Source: Tigriopus japonicus
Lineage: Eukaryota; Arthropoda; Copepoda; Harpacticoida; Harpacticidae
Length of the DNA: 64,000 nt
Reading direction: 5' to 3'
Assembly (NCBI GenBank): GCA_010645155.1
Contig: CM021320.1
Location: forward strand, 174,989-238,988
The position numbers and the translations under genes were made by a program. Below are positions 34,961 through 48,409 of the stretch, in pieces. The notes beneath the pieces were generated by a model. That model had not been told where the DNA came from and made no database searches. It saw nothing but the letters and a program-made list of their open reading frames with translations. The number at the start of each line of letters is the position of its first letter. Within the stretch, counting starts at the first letter, position 1.

Positions 34961-37900
34961 ATGGATGGTCCGCAAAAGTGGATCTTCCTGGTGGCCCTCT
35001 TCATCGGGCCTTCTTTGGCACAAGATGAGGATGGGAACAATAATAACATCACTTTCTACGAAGATCCAGGTAAGAAAGAGAAAGAGAGAGAGAGAGATGA
35101 GCATTTCTTGCGGTGTGTAATTTTTCTGAGGACTGTTGAAATTACTGAAATGGCCAAAGGGTCCAGATCGAATGATACAAAAAAGATGATTGGACTGAAC
35201 TTAGAGATTGAAAGTGAAAGACTTTAACGTGATCCCAGAGAGTGGGATTTTCCATTCTTGGCAATTGTGGTACTGGCTGTTCTTTGGAACCCTTTGAGTC
35301 TTTTGGTGCCAGATTTTTTCAACATTAATCTTCGTCGTGTAATGGTCTTCCTGAATCTGTTGTTGATGATTCCTGGGCGTTCAGTTGACCACGTGGGAAC
35401 TTCAAGACGGCCAAGTTCTTTCAGAAAGGATTTATTAAAGGCTCCTCATCATGCAAATATTTTGCCAGTCCCCATTTCTTTGTGGTGAATCCTGTCATTT
35501 TTCATCATTAATAATGGAAGTGTGGGATGCGTTAATTTGTGGGTAGCAGGTGTTCAGGTTGTTGTCTCTTGGGTGATTCTTTTCGTATGTTTGGGTAATT
35601 AGCCTTTTGGCATCCCTTGTGTTCCAATGCGTAGCTATCATTAAAAATGTATTCTCTCTTTTTGTGAAGGAACAGCGAGCAGCTCGAGAGAAAATGATTG
35701 CGAAATAGGCCGAATAAGTCTGGTTTGGGCGAAAAGCTAAGAAATGCAAAAAAGCGGAAGAAAAGCGGAAAGCGTGGCCTCCTCAAAAAGAGAGTGAGAG
35801 AGAGAATATACGAACGAGAGATACGAAGAAAGGGAAAGACTGGCTTGTGAATTGAAAAGGCCAGGGATAATAATAGATGAAGGCGAAAAAGGACAACGAA
35901 GGTTTGGATTGAATACATATCCTCCCTTTCAAGAAAAGGAAGGAGGAGAAGCCTTGAATATTTCACAGGCATCTTTCATTCTTGAGTTTCCGCCTTTCAA
36001 ACTCACGTGATGACATCCTGTTGATTTGGATTGTAGGTCCCAAACTAAAAAGAATGCCATGCCAGGATGACAAGGCCTGCCAGAACGTCGAAGGGGCCTA
36101 TTGCGATCAAGGTACTCATTTGTGTGCTTGCAAGCCGGATTTCTCTGTCACAGACACCCGCAATTGCTACAGAGGTGAGTTTAAAACATTTTTTCCGGGT
36201 TCCATGCGATCCCTTTGGAACAATACGTTCCTGATCGTGACTCGTACTGCAAAATCTAGCAATGATCAACCGATCCATGACATTAAAGTCACGCAAAACA
36301 ACTTGTGTCAGGCTTCTACGCAGAGTTGCCCCTCACTCAAACGTTGTCTGACACGAAAATTATGACCCCAGAGCATTGAATGATATCCACTAGAACGGGA
36401 TTCTGACATGAGACACCCAGTATTACGTTGAAAGCCCGACTCTCTTTTCATTATCGTCGTAATCAATTTCGTCCTGAATCATCGAACTAGAATCCAACTA
36501 TGAAGAGTTTTGCCGACTGGATATCCAATGCCAAAGGACGGATGAGAATATGAGATGCAATTTGGACCTGAATCTGTGTCAATGCCAACCTCGGTATGAG
36601 GCCAAGACTGTTCCCAGTGGAGGTGGACGGAAGACCAAATCCAAGTGTGTGGGTGAGTTCATCTCGTTCAATCAAACCAGTCACCGTGAGAGACTATCGT
36701 CATCATGCTTTACCCTCTTTTTTGGAACCTGAAATCTAGAGTCTGAGAACAAGATGGACTCCAGTGGGGCTTACTACGATCCAGCCTTGTTTGGAATCAT
36801 GGGTGGTTTAGCCTTGATGTTCATCGTGATATGCGTGGTTCTCCAAATGTTTGCCAAGTAAGGATGGACCAGCAACTCCTTTTAGAAGTTGCAAAATGTG
36901 TTTTGTGGTCTTGTTTGCGCAGAACTTGAAAGTTTCTCCCCTCTCCCGATTGCAGGGCCCAGTTCCGAGAGAACAGAACCATTTTCAACACTCCCAATCC
37001 GCGTCTGATGAATGTCTCCCTAATGAAAGACAGTAAGTTGTTTGGAGCCACCCCGCGTAAGACCTCGGGCGGTTCTCTTACAGCTGCTCAAAAGCGGAAG
37101 TTACGCAAGGAGAGTGTGGCCGCGGCAGCTGCCGCCGCCGCCGCTTACCAGATCGGCCAGACCACCTTAGAGACCATGGCCGAACAGGCTGACCCAGACA
37201 CTCTAGCTCAAGCCTCGACATCTCAGGGGGATTTCGTCATGGACGATCTCGACGTGGCGGGCGAGCAAACCGCTTTATTGCTGGAAGAGTCCCAAGTACA
37301 ACCCCCTGGTATTGGTCAGCTGTTGGTCTTGCACCGGTCACGTTAATGTCGCAGCTTTTGGATGTCTAGACCTTAAGGGGATGATCCCAAGCATTGCTTC
37401 AACACCTAAAATGTGCCCCTTACCTGAACCATTCATATTTTTGAAGTTGGGTACACGTGTTGACTAATACAAGCACAAAAGCTTTTGTGCCTCACGACCT
37501 TAAGAATAGATAAGAGGGTGGCTTGATGGTCTTTTGTTTCAATCTGTCCGCCTACTTGCAATTGATGTTTCGACCTTTTGTCATGTTAATCACAACAGTC
37601 CTTGCATCTTTGGCACCAAGTCGTATTATGCGATTGCCAGAACTTGCAAATTAGCATCTCTTCCTATCTCTATCTCTTACACTTTCACCAGGGTTGCCAA
37701 GTGGTCGTCGACATGCTAGTTGCTTTTATTTGAGTTTTCTCTCTGAAAAGAGTATCATATTATGAATAGCATTTACACAGCACTACAAAACGAATTCAAT
37801 TCGGATGAAATGCATCCGCTATCATCTGGCAATCTCAAGGTCCCATAATATCGTGTTTGTCAAATTTTGTCTCTCTTAGATTATTTCTTTAAAATCTCTC

Positions 37901-39275
37901 TTAAAACAACAATTCATCTACTACCTCCTGAAATAATCGATGTCTTCCTTTGAATCACCCACCAATTCACCATCATCATATTTGCATTCCATGTGTGTCT
38001 GAAGTATCGTTTCATTGATTGAAAATTCCCTCAAGTTAATGGCCTAAATCCATAAACAATAGCTGAAAAAGTAGTGATGGACCGAAAGTGGTTTTGGTTG
38101 AAATTTCGGTTTCGATTTCAGTTTCGGTTATGCCTACTGACACCAAAAGCAGGCATGTACTAAAAGGAATGGAGCTTGACAACAATGTCGAAGATTTTTT
38201 TAACCCAAAAACTTCTGAAACTTAGGTTTTCCGACTCATTAAATTTGCGATTTTCCAAAACATTGCACATACGAGCAATTTAATTTTAAGTGAATTTTGT
38301 TTACAAATTATTTTGTTGTCAGCTGCTTTTGGTTTCAGTTAAGCCCTCTTTCGGCCCTGACTTTCGGTTTGGTTTAAAAGCCCTTTCGTTCGATTACTAG
38401 CAAAAAGCCTCACCAGATTTGTGGGATTCGTTCAATGGGCCAATGAAATGGGTAAAAATGATCCAACAATTAATTGGTCAAGCATTCAACGCTCAACATA
38501 ATTCGTAACTTGTGGTTAATAGACAGTCGCTAAATTGATGTATTCGGCTGAAAGCTTTGTGTTTCCTAACGCAGATAGCTACCGGGACGAATAAATAAGC
38601 TAAAGAGCAAAAAGAACAAAAGGAATGCCAGTCCCAACGTTCCATGAACAGTATGTAACTCGGAGTGCATTAAGCAAATTGGTTCAGGCAATCCCAATCC
38701 AGCTGGATCACTAGTTTCTTAATCAAATGTTATCTATCTGAAGACTTAATCCCTCTTATTTCCCTCAAATGACAAGAGAAATCAACACTAATTCGATTTT
38801 TTGAACTTCACACCTTAGACTGACGATTTAAAATTGGGCGGGTTGCATGAAGCCCAGAATCAGTTTTTATGTAGTTGCTTCTGCCTCCAAATTCACTTCA
38901 AGAGATTCTGGGCTCCTAACTCTATGTTTCACAAAATCTGGCCGTGGGTTGAGACTTTTCGGTGTCACTACAAAATAAACCAACTTGTGAATAATAACTT
39001 TATGTCTTGTAATCCCATAGGCCGAAATCATTCTAGACCGTCAACAGTTTCAACTTTTTCCAGAGGCCAAAGATCGCAAGTCTAGTGGGAATGCTGGACA
39101 CAACTTCGACGATCCAGGTGGTCCGCGCGAGCCTCGAGAGACCCGGGAATCTCGCGAGTCTCGAAAACGAGGCAGTGGGCCGGCCGTCGCCTCAACTTCG
39201 GCTGGCGTGGCAGGAGGTTCTACTTTGGGAAACGTGGCTGAAGAGGAGAGAATTCAGATCGAGAGTGAAACTTGA
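34961..39275 (+). CDS. Type I membrane protein with two EB-like Cys modules, 363 aa, six exons
   Basis: The coding exons are 34961-35069, 36037-36174, 36491-36652, 36740-36857, 36956-37308 and 39064-39275. All introns are GT-AG and the phases close to 364 codons with the stop. The signal peptide is WIFLVALFIGPSLAQ. Exons 2 and 3 each carry one Cys-rich module of EB/EGF-like spacing (CQDDKAC...YCDQGTHLCAC; FCRLDIQC...CNLDLNLCQC). Exon 4 encodes a single transmembrane helix (LFGIMGGLALMFIVICVVL). The cytoplasmic part has a poly-Ala run, an acidic stretch (DDLDVAGEQTALLLEE) and an Arg/Glu-rich end. If the last intron (donor CCTG|GTATTG) is retained, translation stops at 37346, giving 305 aa. The role is unknown; the architecture suggests a small receptor or adhesion protein. 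One module per exon suggests growth by exon duplication. Confidence 0.85.
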
Positions 39276-40128
39276 TTTCTTGTGGTGGATCCAAAACTAC
39301 TATTGCTGGCTCTGGATTGAGCTGCAAAATTGATCGCTATTGTGCTTTATCCTCCATTTGTGCCGAAAAAAACACCTTGTACTAAACACGTCAATCTTTT
39401 GAGTGTGAGTCCTTAACATTCTGCCAATAGATCTCTGGAAAAAACTTTATCAGAGAAACCCAGCTAAGATTCATTTTAGATGCCTTCATACCATAACGAA
39501 TGATGATTCTTGGTAATAATTATCCCGCTGTATAAAACCAATGCATTATTGTGCTTAGTGTCAATGTATGAGAATGCCCCCCCTTTACGCCATCCGAAGA
39601 ATGATGACGATGCTAACGATGCTTTATATCACAGTTTGATGTATGTCTCTGTCTCAAATTTCCCTCAACAGATATATAAGATATAAAATGATCATAAAAA
39701 GTGTGCTTGAGTACAAATGTTTTCCCCGATCATCAATCTCTGGTGACAACAAGGCGCCAGATACAATATTCGAAATGATCAATGTCGAGAGACACTGATG
39801 AACCCCAAGGCTCTGCGACCTATTCTTTAGAGCAATAGGGGAATGTTGTTCTAACGTGATAGGTTCCTCCCGTCTTCCAAAGAGAGTGGTGAACCCCAAA
39901 AAATCTTGGGTGCCACAAGACTAATGTGAGATGATGCCTACCCATTCTCGTTGTCTCTTTGTATATCATTTGAATATTGTATATTTACCGGATGAGTGAA
40001 TAATAAATTGAATGCCAGAGGAACTTGTGGACATTTGATCATATCAACGTCTAAGCAGCAGATATGGTCCAAAAGCTATTTATCTCCAAACATTTTATAG
40101 AACGGACCGGGCTTTCCAGAGCGGTTCA
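39276..40128. other. Convergent 3' region of EB-TM and GPCR genes
   Basis: This holds the 3' UTRs of two convergent genes. AATAAA on the plus strand at 40002-40007 is a possible poly(A) signal for the EB-module gene, although it is distant. No gene is seen. Confidence 0.45.
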
Positions 40129-43100
40129 TTACACAACAGATTCTTGACCTTCGTCAGGATGACCTGTCACATACAAGATCGAGTTCTTATGCCCATTGTC
40201 CTCTTGTGATTTCTCTTGATCTAGTAGAGAGGGACAATCTACTATGTACTCGGTAGCACAGAGAGAAAAGGCCGGATTGACTGGTCTTCTCTCTTGATTG
40301 AGAACGATAGGGTTGGCCTTTGTTGTTGGCTGGTATGCTGGTGGTGGGCGATATGGCGGCGGCTGAGGGTGTTTCTTCGGTGGAAGTGTCTGGTATGCCG
40401 GAGGGCAAAGAAAAACGGTCTCTTGGCTTTTAAGATGATCCGCATGACCCTTAGGCATACTTCTCGGCACTGACAAATCACTTCCAAGGGTGAGCTTCTC
40501 TTGAAGAACCCGAGTAAAGCCGCCTTCCGGCTTCAAATTCGAGCAGTAATCATGCTTTATAGCTTCCGGGGAGGCTGAGAATGCCTCTTCGCCTTCTCTT
40601 CTCTGAACTTGATGTTCCATGGATGGACGAGGAACCACGTGAAGAAGGCAATTCTTGGAATTGGTGAGAGAGGGGCCATTCGAACCCTCTTCTGTCTCTG
40701 TCATGGCAGATGGGCCACCACGTAGAGGTTTTGTTTCATGATTACTCCAGCCTTTTTCACCAATTTGACCTCCCATCTCTTTCCTTCCAAGTCGTTTCAA
40801 ATTAGTGCGGCGATTTTTCGAATCCGTTACAACATGAGGCGGCGGTTTCCAAATGTAAGGAAACTGACAAGTAGATGTCCCCATCTTTTGAATTACGCGC
40901 CCTCCATGCTTGATTTCGTTGTTTTGATATTCTGACAAGCCATTGTAAGACATGTCAGACTCCCCATTTTGACCTCGATCTTGCGTGTCAGAAATGTCAG
41001 TGTCAGACTGAACCAAGTTTGCTCGTGAATCTCGAACTAAATCGGCTGAATCATTTTTCGGATTCAAGGAATCGGGGTAAACTGAGTCGGTAGAGCAACC
41101 CAACGATAGGGAATGAGTGACTGTGGAGCTCCAGGGTGCCTGTCCGTAGTGAGATATGTTTGTGGGGGTTTGGGCCCATGTCTTCCTCATGCGTCCCCGT
41201 GTCGTCATCATTTTTTTGTCCACTGACGACCCCGCTGAGTTGGAGCCGGACGACGTTGTTGACATCCCGAAAATGGCCGAATGGGATTTTTGCCGTTCCC
41301 TTTTGACTTGTGGTGGACTTTTTGTGGAGTATTCAGTAGAGAGCAGAAGGGAATTGCGATCATCCACTCTATCTCTTCTCCATGTCTGGCAACTGGCGTC
41401 ATGGGTGCCCTCTCGAAAGTCAACCATGGCTGAACAGCTTTTGTGGCGTCGAGAAGATGTCAAAGAATTGACTTTGGCATTTGTTCGAGGCTGCTTTTGA
41501 GCTTTTCTAAGTTTGGTTTGGGTGCTACAATCAAGAAATTTGGCTTGCATGTCGGTGACAACCACCAAATCCGTCCATCTTGTGGCATTGTCCTTTGGGG
41601 ACTGTTGAGTTGCCGCGGAAGCCAATGAGACATCGTCGTTTTCGTCGTCCCTGAATGACGATCCCAAGCTGATAGAGGATCCCTTATCGAAAGAAAATTG
41701 CCGTTGCAGTTTGGCCACTGACTTTTGAGGCCGTTGAGGTCTTTCCTGCTCCCTCTCTTTGGGCTCATCTTTGTCACTTTTTTTATCTGCTTGCGTCTGA
41801 AGGTGCTCATTTGCAGATTTATGATCATCATTACCTTGACACAAAGGCTGAAAGATTGGCTCGGACTCTGTCTGTTCTTGGTTTGGCTCAAGACTCAACG
41901 ATCGTTGGAAGATTTTAAGCTGCTGCCAAGCGTCATACTTTGCCAAATCCGTTTTCGACTTTTTGTAAGACTTTTCTGGTTTAACCTTTCGCAACTCAGG
42001 CAGAGTGAACAAGTTGGAGTTGGCCTTTGGTTTTCTTTTGAACAAGCTCAAAGAATGGCCGCCGCCGCCGCCACGACCACCACCATCATCCCGATTGGCA
42101 TCCTTTTGACTTCGACCAATGACAGGGGTATTAGTTGGTATGGTTGTAGCGGCTCTTGACATCCTGCTGGTAGCTTCTCGTGGACCCTTTTTGGGTGGTG
42201 CCGATTTCGACCGTTTTCGTCTTGAAAATGTCTTTCTCCACTCGGAACTTGGGACGTTTTCAATAGAGAGCGATAAGTTTTTGTCTCGAAACTTCTTCGA
42301 GCTCGAACGAGACTCGCCCCCGTCGTGATTGTTAACTTCATTGTCTTCTGTCGAACTGTGGAATTTCTGTATTTCGGAGTTGGTCGAAATGGTGGAATGG
42401 CTGCGACCTTGCCGTTGTTTCTTCTTGGCCTTCCTAATTGACGTGGAGGCAAGAGTCTCATTGGCAACTTGCTCAGAACTTTTGGAGGCAATGGCTTCTC
42501 TCTCAATTTTCTGGTTCTCTGCATCATCGACGGATTGTAAGAGTTTGCTGGAATCCACTCCCGCTCGAGAAATACTTGCCGATTGCAAATCTGATTTGTC
42601 CAGCTTCAATTTCCGAAGCTTTCTCTTTTTGTAGTACGGGTGTGGCCGTCCAACAATCTTCTCAAAGGCCAAAAAGTAGATTTTTGGCTTTAGATCAAAC
42701 AAGAAGAAAATGATCACTCCCTGAAAGAAAAGCAAATATTTGAGTTTTTTCCCTACCTCTCTCATTTTGGTTTGTGTGCGTTTCTTTTGTACTTTTCGAT
42801 CTTTTGATCTAAGAATCGCGTTCGTTCCAGCATCTTACTTGCAAGCCATTGAAAATGGTGAACGGGTAAATGAGAACGGGCTTCCGCAAGTAGATGAGGG
42901 CACACAGCAAGGTCCACGCCACCGTCATAACCAAGGCCAGAACGACATAGGAGCCAAATCGCCATCGAATCTTCCTCATTTCGTAAGCTCTGAGATGTTG
43001 GGTAATTTTAAATTTGACTCCGGTGACATGCAGAGCCTGAAGTCCTGTGGCACCCGTTCGTCTCAGTCTATCCTTAGCTGCTGGTTCGGGACCTTTTTTC

Positions 43101-46100
43101 TCGTCTTTGTGGCCCTTTTTCGACTTGTGCTTCGATAAGGCCACCGAAGGTTGGATGGGCTGGACGATGATTTGGGTGTCATTTGCCTGCAAATCTCTTC
43201 TTCTCGTGAGTGCTAGGATCAGTGTGATGAGAAAGATCACCAGATTCTCGAGGAACAAGGAACACGCAGGCAAAGCAAAGAAGAGAGCAAAACCATCGGG
43301 ATTGTTGATCCAACACAACTGAGTGGCATATTTGGGCCGATAATATCGAAGCCAATCATCAACCATGTCAAGGCAATGGCCACACGTGACAATGATGACC
43401 GGGATTCCCCAAGCATAGATGGAATAGTATTTGAAACGCTTCTTGTCCTCCAGTTTTCGAGCCTTGGGATTGGGTACCTCGAACACGGTCCGAGCGTTCC
43501 AATTTCGTGCGAAAATTCGACAAATATCAAAGCTGAGAACGTTGAGCCAGAAAACAGCCACGAGGGAAAAGAAGTGTAGACAGCTGGAGGTGAACATGCA
43601 TATTGAATGGGATCTGTGGTAATCCAGAGCCACCACAAGCAAGAGCTGAGTTATGAATAGTGAGCATGCCAAAGCGAGAAGATTCTGAGCCGGTTGGTTC
43701 CTCAACCTTTTCAAGCTTGTGAAAACGGTGATGTGATAGGCTAAAGCCACTAGAGATACCCACGAGGTGATGGTGAAAACTTGGGCTTGAGTCGGGTCAT
43801 ATTCGAACAACGGAGGATCCTCAAAACAGACTTCGTAACGAGTGAGATTGGTTCCGAAATGGAAGATGTTGTATTCGCCTAAATTGTAGACGAGCTTGCT
43901 TTTCTTGTATAAGATGGATCCATTGGCAAACTCACTTCATAGATTAGAGCACAAATACAAACGAATAAAGGGGAAATTAAATAGTTGTTTGGATTGTTGG
44001 ATGTTCTCTGGTCAGTTAGTCAGTCCCTCGCCTCATTTATCCATCAATCTGTGTCAGGCGGTATTTGCATTCACTTTACATTACAAAGGCCATCGAGAAA
44101 GGACCCCCATAGAACTTCACCCAACTTATCTGTCGACCAAGTACACTAGCTGTATCGACCTTGGCTTCCAACGTGTGTAGACAATCTATGATTTGTCTAA
44201 ATCAGTGTCTTCCCGCAACAATATTCGAGACAAGGTAGGAAAGAACGAACATGTCAAAGGATGGCTTTGACATGGCACTTGCATGGAACTATCCTATTCT
44301 TCGCCTCAGCATCATCGTGCATTGAATTTCCTGGGAATTCTTGTGCTAGAGATAAAAGAACGCACGGAGGTGAAAAATGAAATAAAAGTGGTCCTAAAGC
44401 CAGTCCCGTTGCGATAAAAGTGTGCTACCATTAAGATCTCACCACGATATGAGTTCGATGGGCCCCCTCCCTGATATGAGCGTTCCTTACCCATTCCCCC
44501 CAGAACATTGGAACTAATAATAGCTTTGAACCGCGTCTAAGTAGAGAGAGAGGTCTCAATCTACGTGGAACAAACCAAAAGAGGGAAAACACAGAAGAAG
44601 ACACAGAGACTGATGGAGACGGAGCGGGCATGACATCCAACAATCCAATTTCGACAGGAAATGCATGAGATTTTCCTGCTCCTACTGGTGCTTCTGTTAC
44701 TACTACTCCCTGTAATTCCCATTGTTTGAGGGTCTTCAAATAACATCGCCCGTCGCTGGAAAGGTGGGAGAGTGACACATTTCGTTTCACGCATTCTCCG
44801 CCTTCATTCTTATATAGGAACCCACATCGAATGTTGTAGCACTTCTTATGAATAAAGTCGTAGATTTGGTTGTTGTCGTGGGTATCGAAATGATTGAAGG
44901 AATCGACACAAGATTCATTGTAGTTCTTGTCGAAAGCGAAGTGAATTAACTCTTTGGAACGTTGGTCAGATGGCGGGCTCTGATTTAAACTAATCGATGG
45001 TGAAGGGAGTTCTGAAATGATAAGAGGTTTTAGGATGGGGCTGACTTTTTTGTTTACTTCAAATGAACAACTGGTTTCGAAATGGAGCGTGTTGGATTGA
45101 ATGGGAAAACTCAGGCTAGATTTCATCCGAAGTTTGCCACATTCATGATTTATTGTGGCATTTCTGGAGTTTCCAAACTTGGTCCTTTTGAACTTAAGGG
45201 CCGCAACATCGCAATGCCTTCACAAAAACGCCCCAAAAGCGGGACAAAGTCAGTCATAAATTTCAGATTACAAAGATACTCTTCACTAACAGCTTCTTTT
45301 GCATTGACTAAAACTCAGACTTGATTAAAAGTTTCAGCCTTTGTGTTGAGTTCGTTACCTTCCAAAGAGGAAAAGACCTCCCTCTTCACTCTTTTCTAAC
45401 CATATTAGACTTTCAAATGAAGCCCGGCAAAACACAATCCAATCAGTTTTATCTGGCATTTACCCGTCTTCGATATGCATCGCGTCCGATTCAGAGGTAC
45501 TCCATTGCAAACTGCACAATGTGGGTTTTTGTACAGTTTGTCCTCGAAAACCACGAGCATGGTGTATAATTTGCAAAAGTTCTCGAATCGTTCCACGTCC
45601 ACGGGCAAAACAGATTTCTTCGCCAAAGCTTCAGTCACATTACAGGTTCCAATCGTTCCTGGATGAGGACAGGTTCGCATAGGTTTGTACTTGTTCCCTT
45701 CAAAAAGTGATCTCCCATTAATTTCCAGGGAACATGTGATTGCGTACCAAATTCCATTGGTGCAATTCGGTCTAGCATCGATTTGACCGCCCAATTTTAG
45801 AGTCCAGCTTAGTTTTCCCGGGTTGTAATTGGAGTTGATCATGACTTGGTCTGTGATGGAAATTCCACATTCTTCAATGACATTTTGATTGTTACACGAG
45901 ATCGACCCATCGTAAGCCTTCAAATTGGTCAAATCTCCGTGACAAATGGCACAAAATACGTTGCCGTAAGCTATTTGATTGATCCTATTTATGACGGGAA
46001 GGTCCATGAGATAAGTAAAGGCAGAGTCGGATTGGTTCTTCTGACATTTGGGAATGAGGGATTCGTCGGTAAAATCAGGAGGGCAACCCTGGATCATAAA

Positions 46101-47741
46101 CAGGTTGTGCTGGAAAAAGGCCCAATTTTTTATTTTCTGTACAATAATGATCAGTAGACATGTAGGCAAATAAACCATCCACCATTTCCCATGAGTACAC
46201 AGACACACTCAAAAATGCAGGGGCATAAATTTACTTGCTATTTGTAAGCTTTTGATTATGTAAGGTCATAGAGGGTCCTTTAATTACTACTTTTGTATGG
46301 TTCTTCCAGCAAAAAATATAACTCAAAATACAAGAAAGCGATTGCTTCTGCGTGTGTATCTTTTCATTTTCCTTTTGCAAAATTGCAGAGATGTTTTGGA
46401 TCCATAGATTATCAAGCAAAAACTCGCAACACGTCAATCTTAAACGTCCATAGAACACAGAGCCCACTCTACATTGACTACGAGTGGACAAACACACCTT
46501 ACTTCACATTTTTTTTTTGCAATAAATGAGACATGGTCTCAAATAAAAGGTTCAGTTTGTCTACGGTACACTCTAGCCTAATGAATTGGTTGCGAATGAG
46601 GTACACTATTAATGCCAAAAGTAAAGGTGCTAAAATAGCAAATAGATTGGCAAATAAACTTCCAGTTGGGGTCTTTTTATTGATTGACACGACATTTTGT
46701 TAAAAACATAATTCGCTGGTCATCATTCTGACTTTTTCAATTGTTGCAATGAATCTCAGTAAACAGAAATCTCTTTAAGCAAAGAATAAATTAGACTTTC
46801 AATGTTGTTTCGTCATATTAATGTCTCCTTTTTGTACTAAACAATTCGAGTGGATAAAATGCAATAAAATAATTCATGCGTTGTGTTTGAAATGCAACCT
46901 GCCATGTTCCGGTCCTTTGAACTGCATTTTAAAAAGCAACATAACAAGGAATTTCCTTTATTTCTAATATAGAAATTAGAGAAATATTGATTGCTTCGCC
47001 ATTTCCATTTGTACATTTGCCGGAAAAAAACACCCTTACTAATTCCAATTCTAGACCTCTACCACTAATCACACACTCAAGTACAGCCTATGAGCATTCC
47101 TCCCCACTTAGCCTTTTACGGATAATTGTTAGTAGTCACATGGTGCATAAGGAAGGTTGATTTCATTAAGCTCCTCCCACCTGACCATTCCAGGATGAGC
47201 ATCTCATCTGGCTTTCAAAGTTGGTTTGACGGAGCTGTCGGGCATAATCAAAGCAGCAATCTCCAAATTGGAAGCATTCTTCATCACAATGACAGTGAGC
47301 GGTGGTCTCCACAAACGATGTGGATCTCCTGAAAGGCAGGATGAACCTCGTGAGCCAATGACAAAGCCGCCATAAAAACTGATGTGACTGGAACCGCAAA
47401 AATTATGTCGGTAGATCTGATTGAAAAACTTTTCCCTGCCTTCAAAGAAAGCGCGAGTTCGAGAGCGGCGTCATGATTAAATATGGATGGACTTACCTCC
47501 CTCGGGGGCAGCTGATGTGAGCTAAATCCGGACAAGACGGAGCGATGTATCCAACTTCCCTTTCCAGAACGTCCCAATCAAACATGTGGAGGCTATTTTG
47601 GTTCTTGGAATGGCTCAAACTTTCATTGTGCATAACGCACCACAACAACAAGAGGCAAAGCCCTTTGATCAGGCTGTCCGTCAACGGGTTAATGCCATAT
47701 TTTGAGCGGCGTCTGCTGTGCTTATTTAGACATGGCGCCAT
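40129..47741 (-). CDS. Class B (methuselah-like) GPCR with somatomedin-B module and very long tail, about 1692 aa
   Basis: Proposed exons are 47741-47497, 47328-47181, 46109-45464, 45056-44701, 43930-42839 and 42720-40129; phases close exactly. The N-terminus has a hydrophobic signal (GLCLLLLWCVM). Exons 1-2 form a somatomedin-B module (SCPDLAHISCPRG; HCHCDEECFQFGDCCFDY). Exon 3 is a Cys-rich ectodomain (GCPPDFTDE; FCAICHGD; YKNPHCAVCNGV). Exon 5 has the end of a methuselah-type ectodomain (NGSILYKK...YEVCF) and TM1 to most of TM7, with CWINNPDGFALFFALPAC before and within TM5. Exon 6 finishes TM7 (GVIIFFLFDLKPKIYFLAF) and encodes a basic, Ser-rich tail of over 800 residues. The tail has three PPxY motifs (CPPAY, PPPY, PPAY) and ends ESVV, a class I PDZ ligand. 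The acceptors of exons 3 and 4 and the donor of exon 4 are uncertain. The ligand is unknown. Confidence 0.85.
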
Positions 47742-48409
47742 TTTCCTTTTTTTTGACCACTGTACTCTCTCCAGATATATTCCTGGATAGGAAGACAAAC
47801 TGACAAGCTTGATCCACAAGCTGACGGTGAATGAATTGAGGGATGGAAGAGTGAGGTGAAGGGCCCGAATCAATGTTTATGCCCAATCCAAACAGACCCA
47901 CCGCTCTCAAATCTACCCTTAAATCATCAAAAAGCTGTCATGAATCATTTCAACATCTCTTCACCAAACATCCCGATCCCTTTTTGGAAACGTACGGTAC
48001 ATCCTAGTTGTGGATGTGGAACCCAGAGACACGAGAGGGAAAATGGCCGCGGGAAATTTTAATTTCCGCACTATGCTAGTGATACGAATCTAGAGAAAGC
48101 TGGATATGTATTCCAGGATGCTCTCGAGGGGCTCATAAAGCATTTTGTCCCCCCTTTTTACCACAGGCCTGACCTGAAAAAAAGAAAACAACTCGAAATC
48201 GGTCCTAGAAATTTGGACCGAGTGAGTTATTCCGCTCTCGATACAAAACAATTTTAGTGAGTTTTGTGCTCTTGATTCCGGTTTTTACTAGAACATGGAC
48301 GAGATTCAAAGTGGTCAATGTTTGATAAAGTGCTCTCGTATTCAAAGGTCAAGTTGCCTAGTCTTCTTCGTTACTTTCCCGACAAACTTGACGCGTTCCA
48401 GTTTTTATC
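47742..48409. promoter_or_regulatory. Shared head-to-head upstream region of GPCR and dapF
   Basis: 668 bp separate the two divergent start codons. No TATA box is obvious. A GC-rich patch (ATGGCCGCGGG) lies at about 48042-48055. It must contain both promoters, and it may act as a bidirectional promoter that gave the acquired dapF its expression. Confidence 0.4.

Noticed and set aside
41725..42634. Plus-strand frames opposite the GPCR tail
   Set aside because: They are antisense to the long GPCR tail exon, whose frame, PPxY motifs and PDZ end are consistent.
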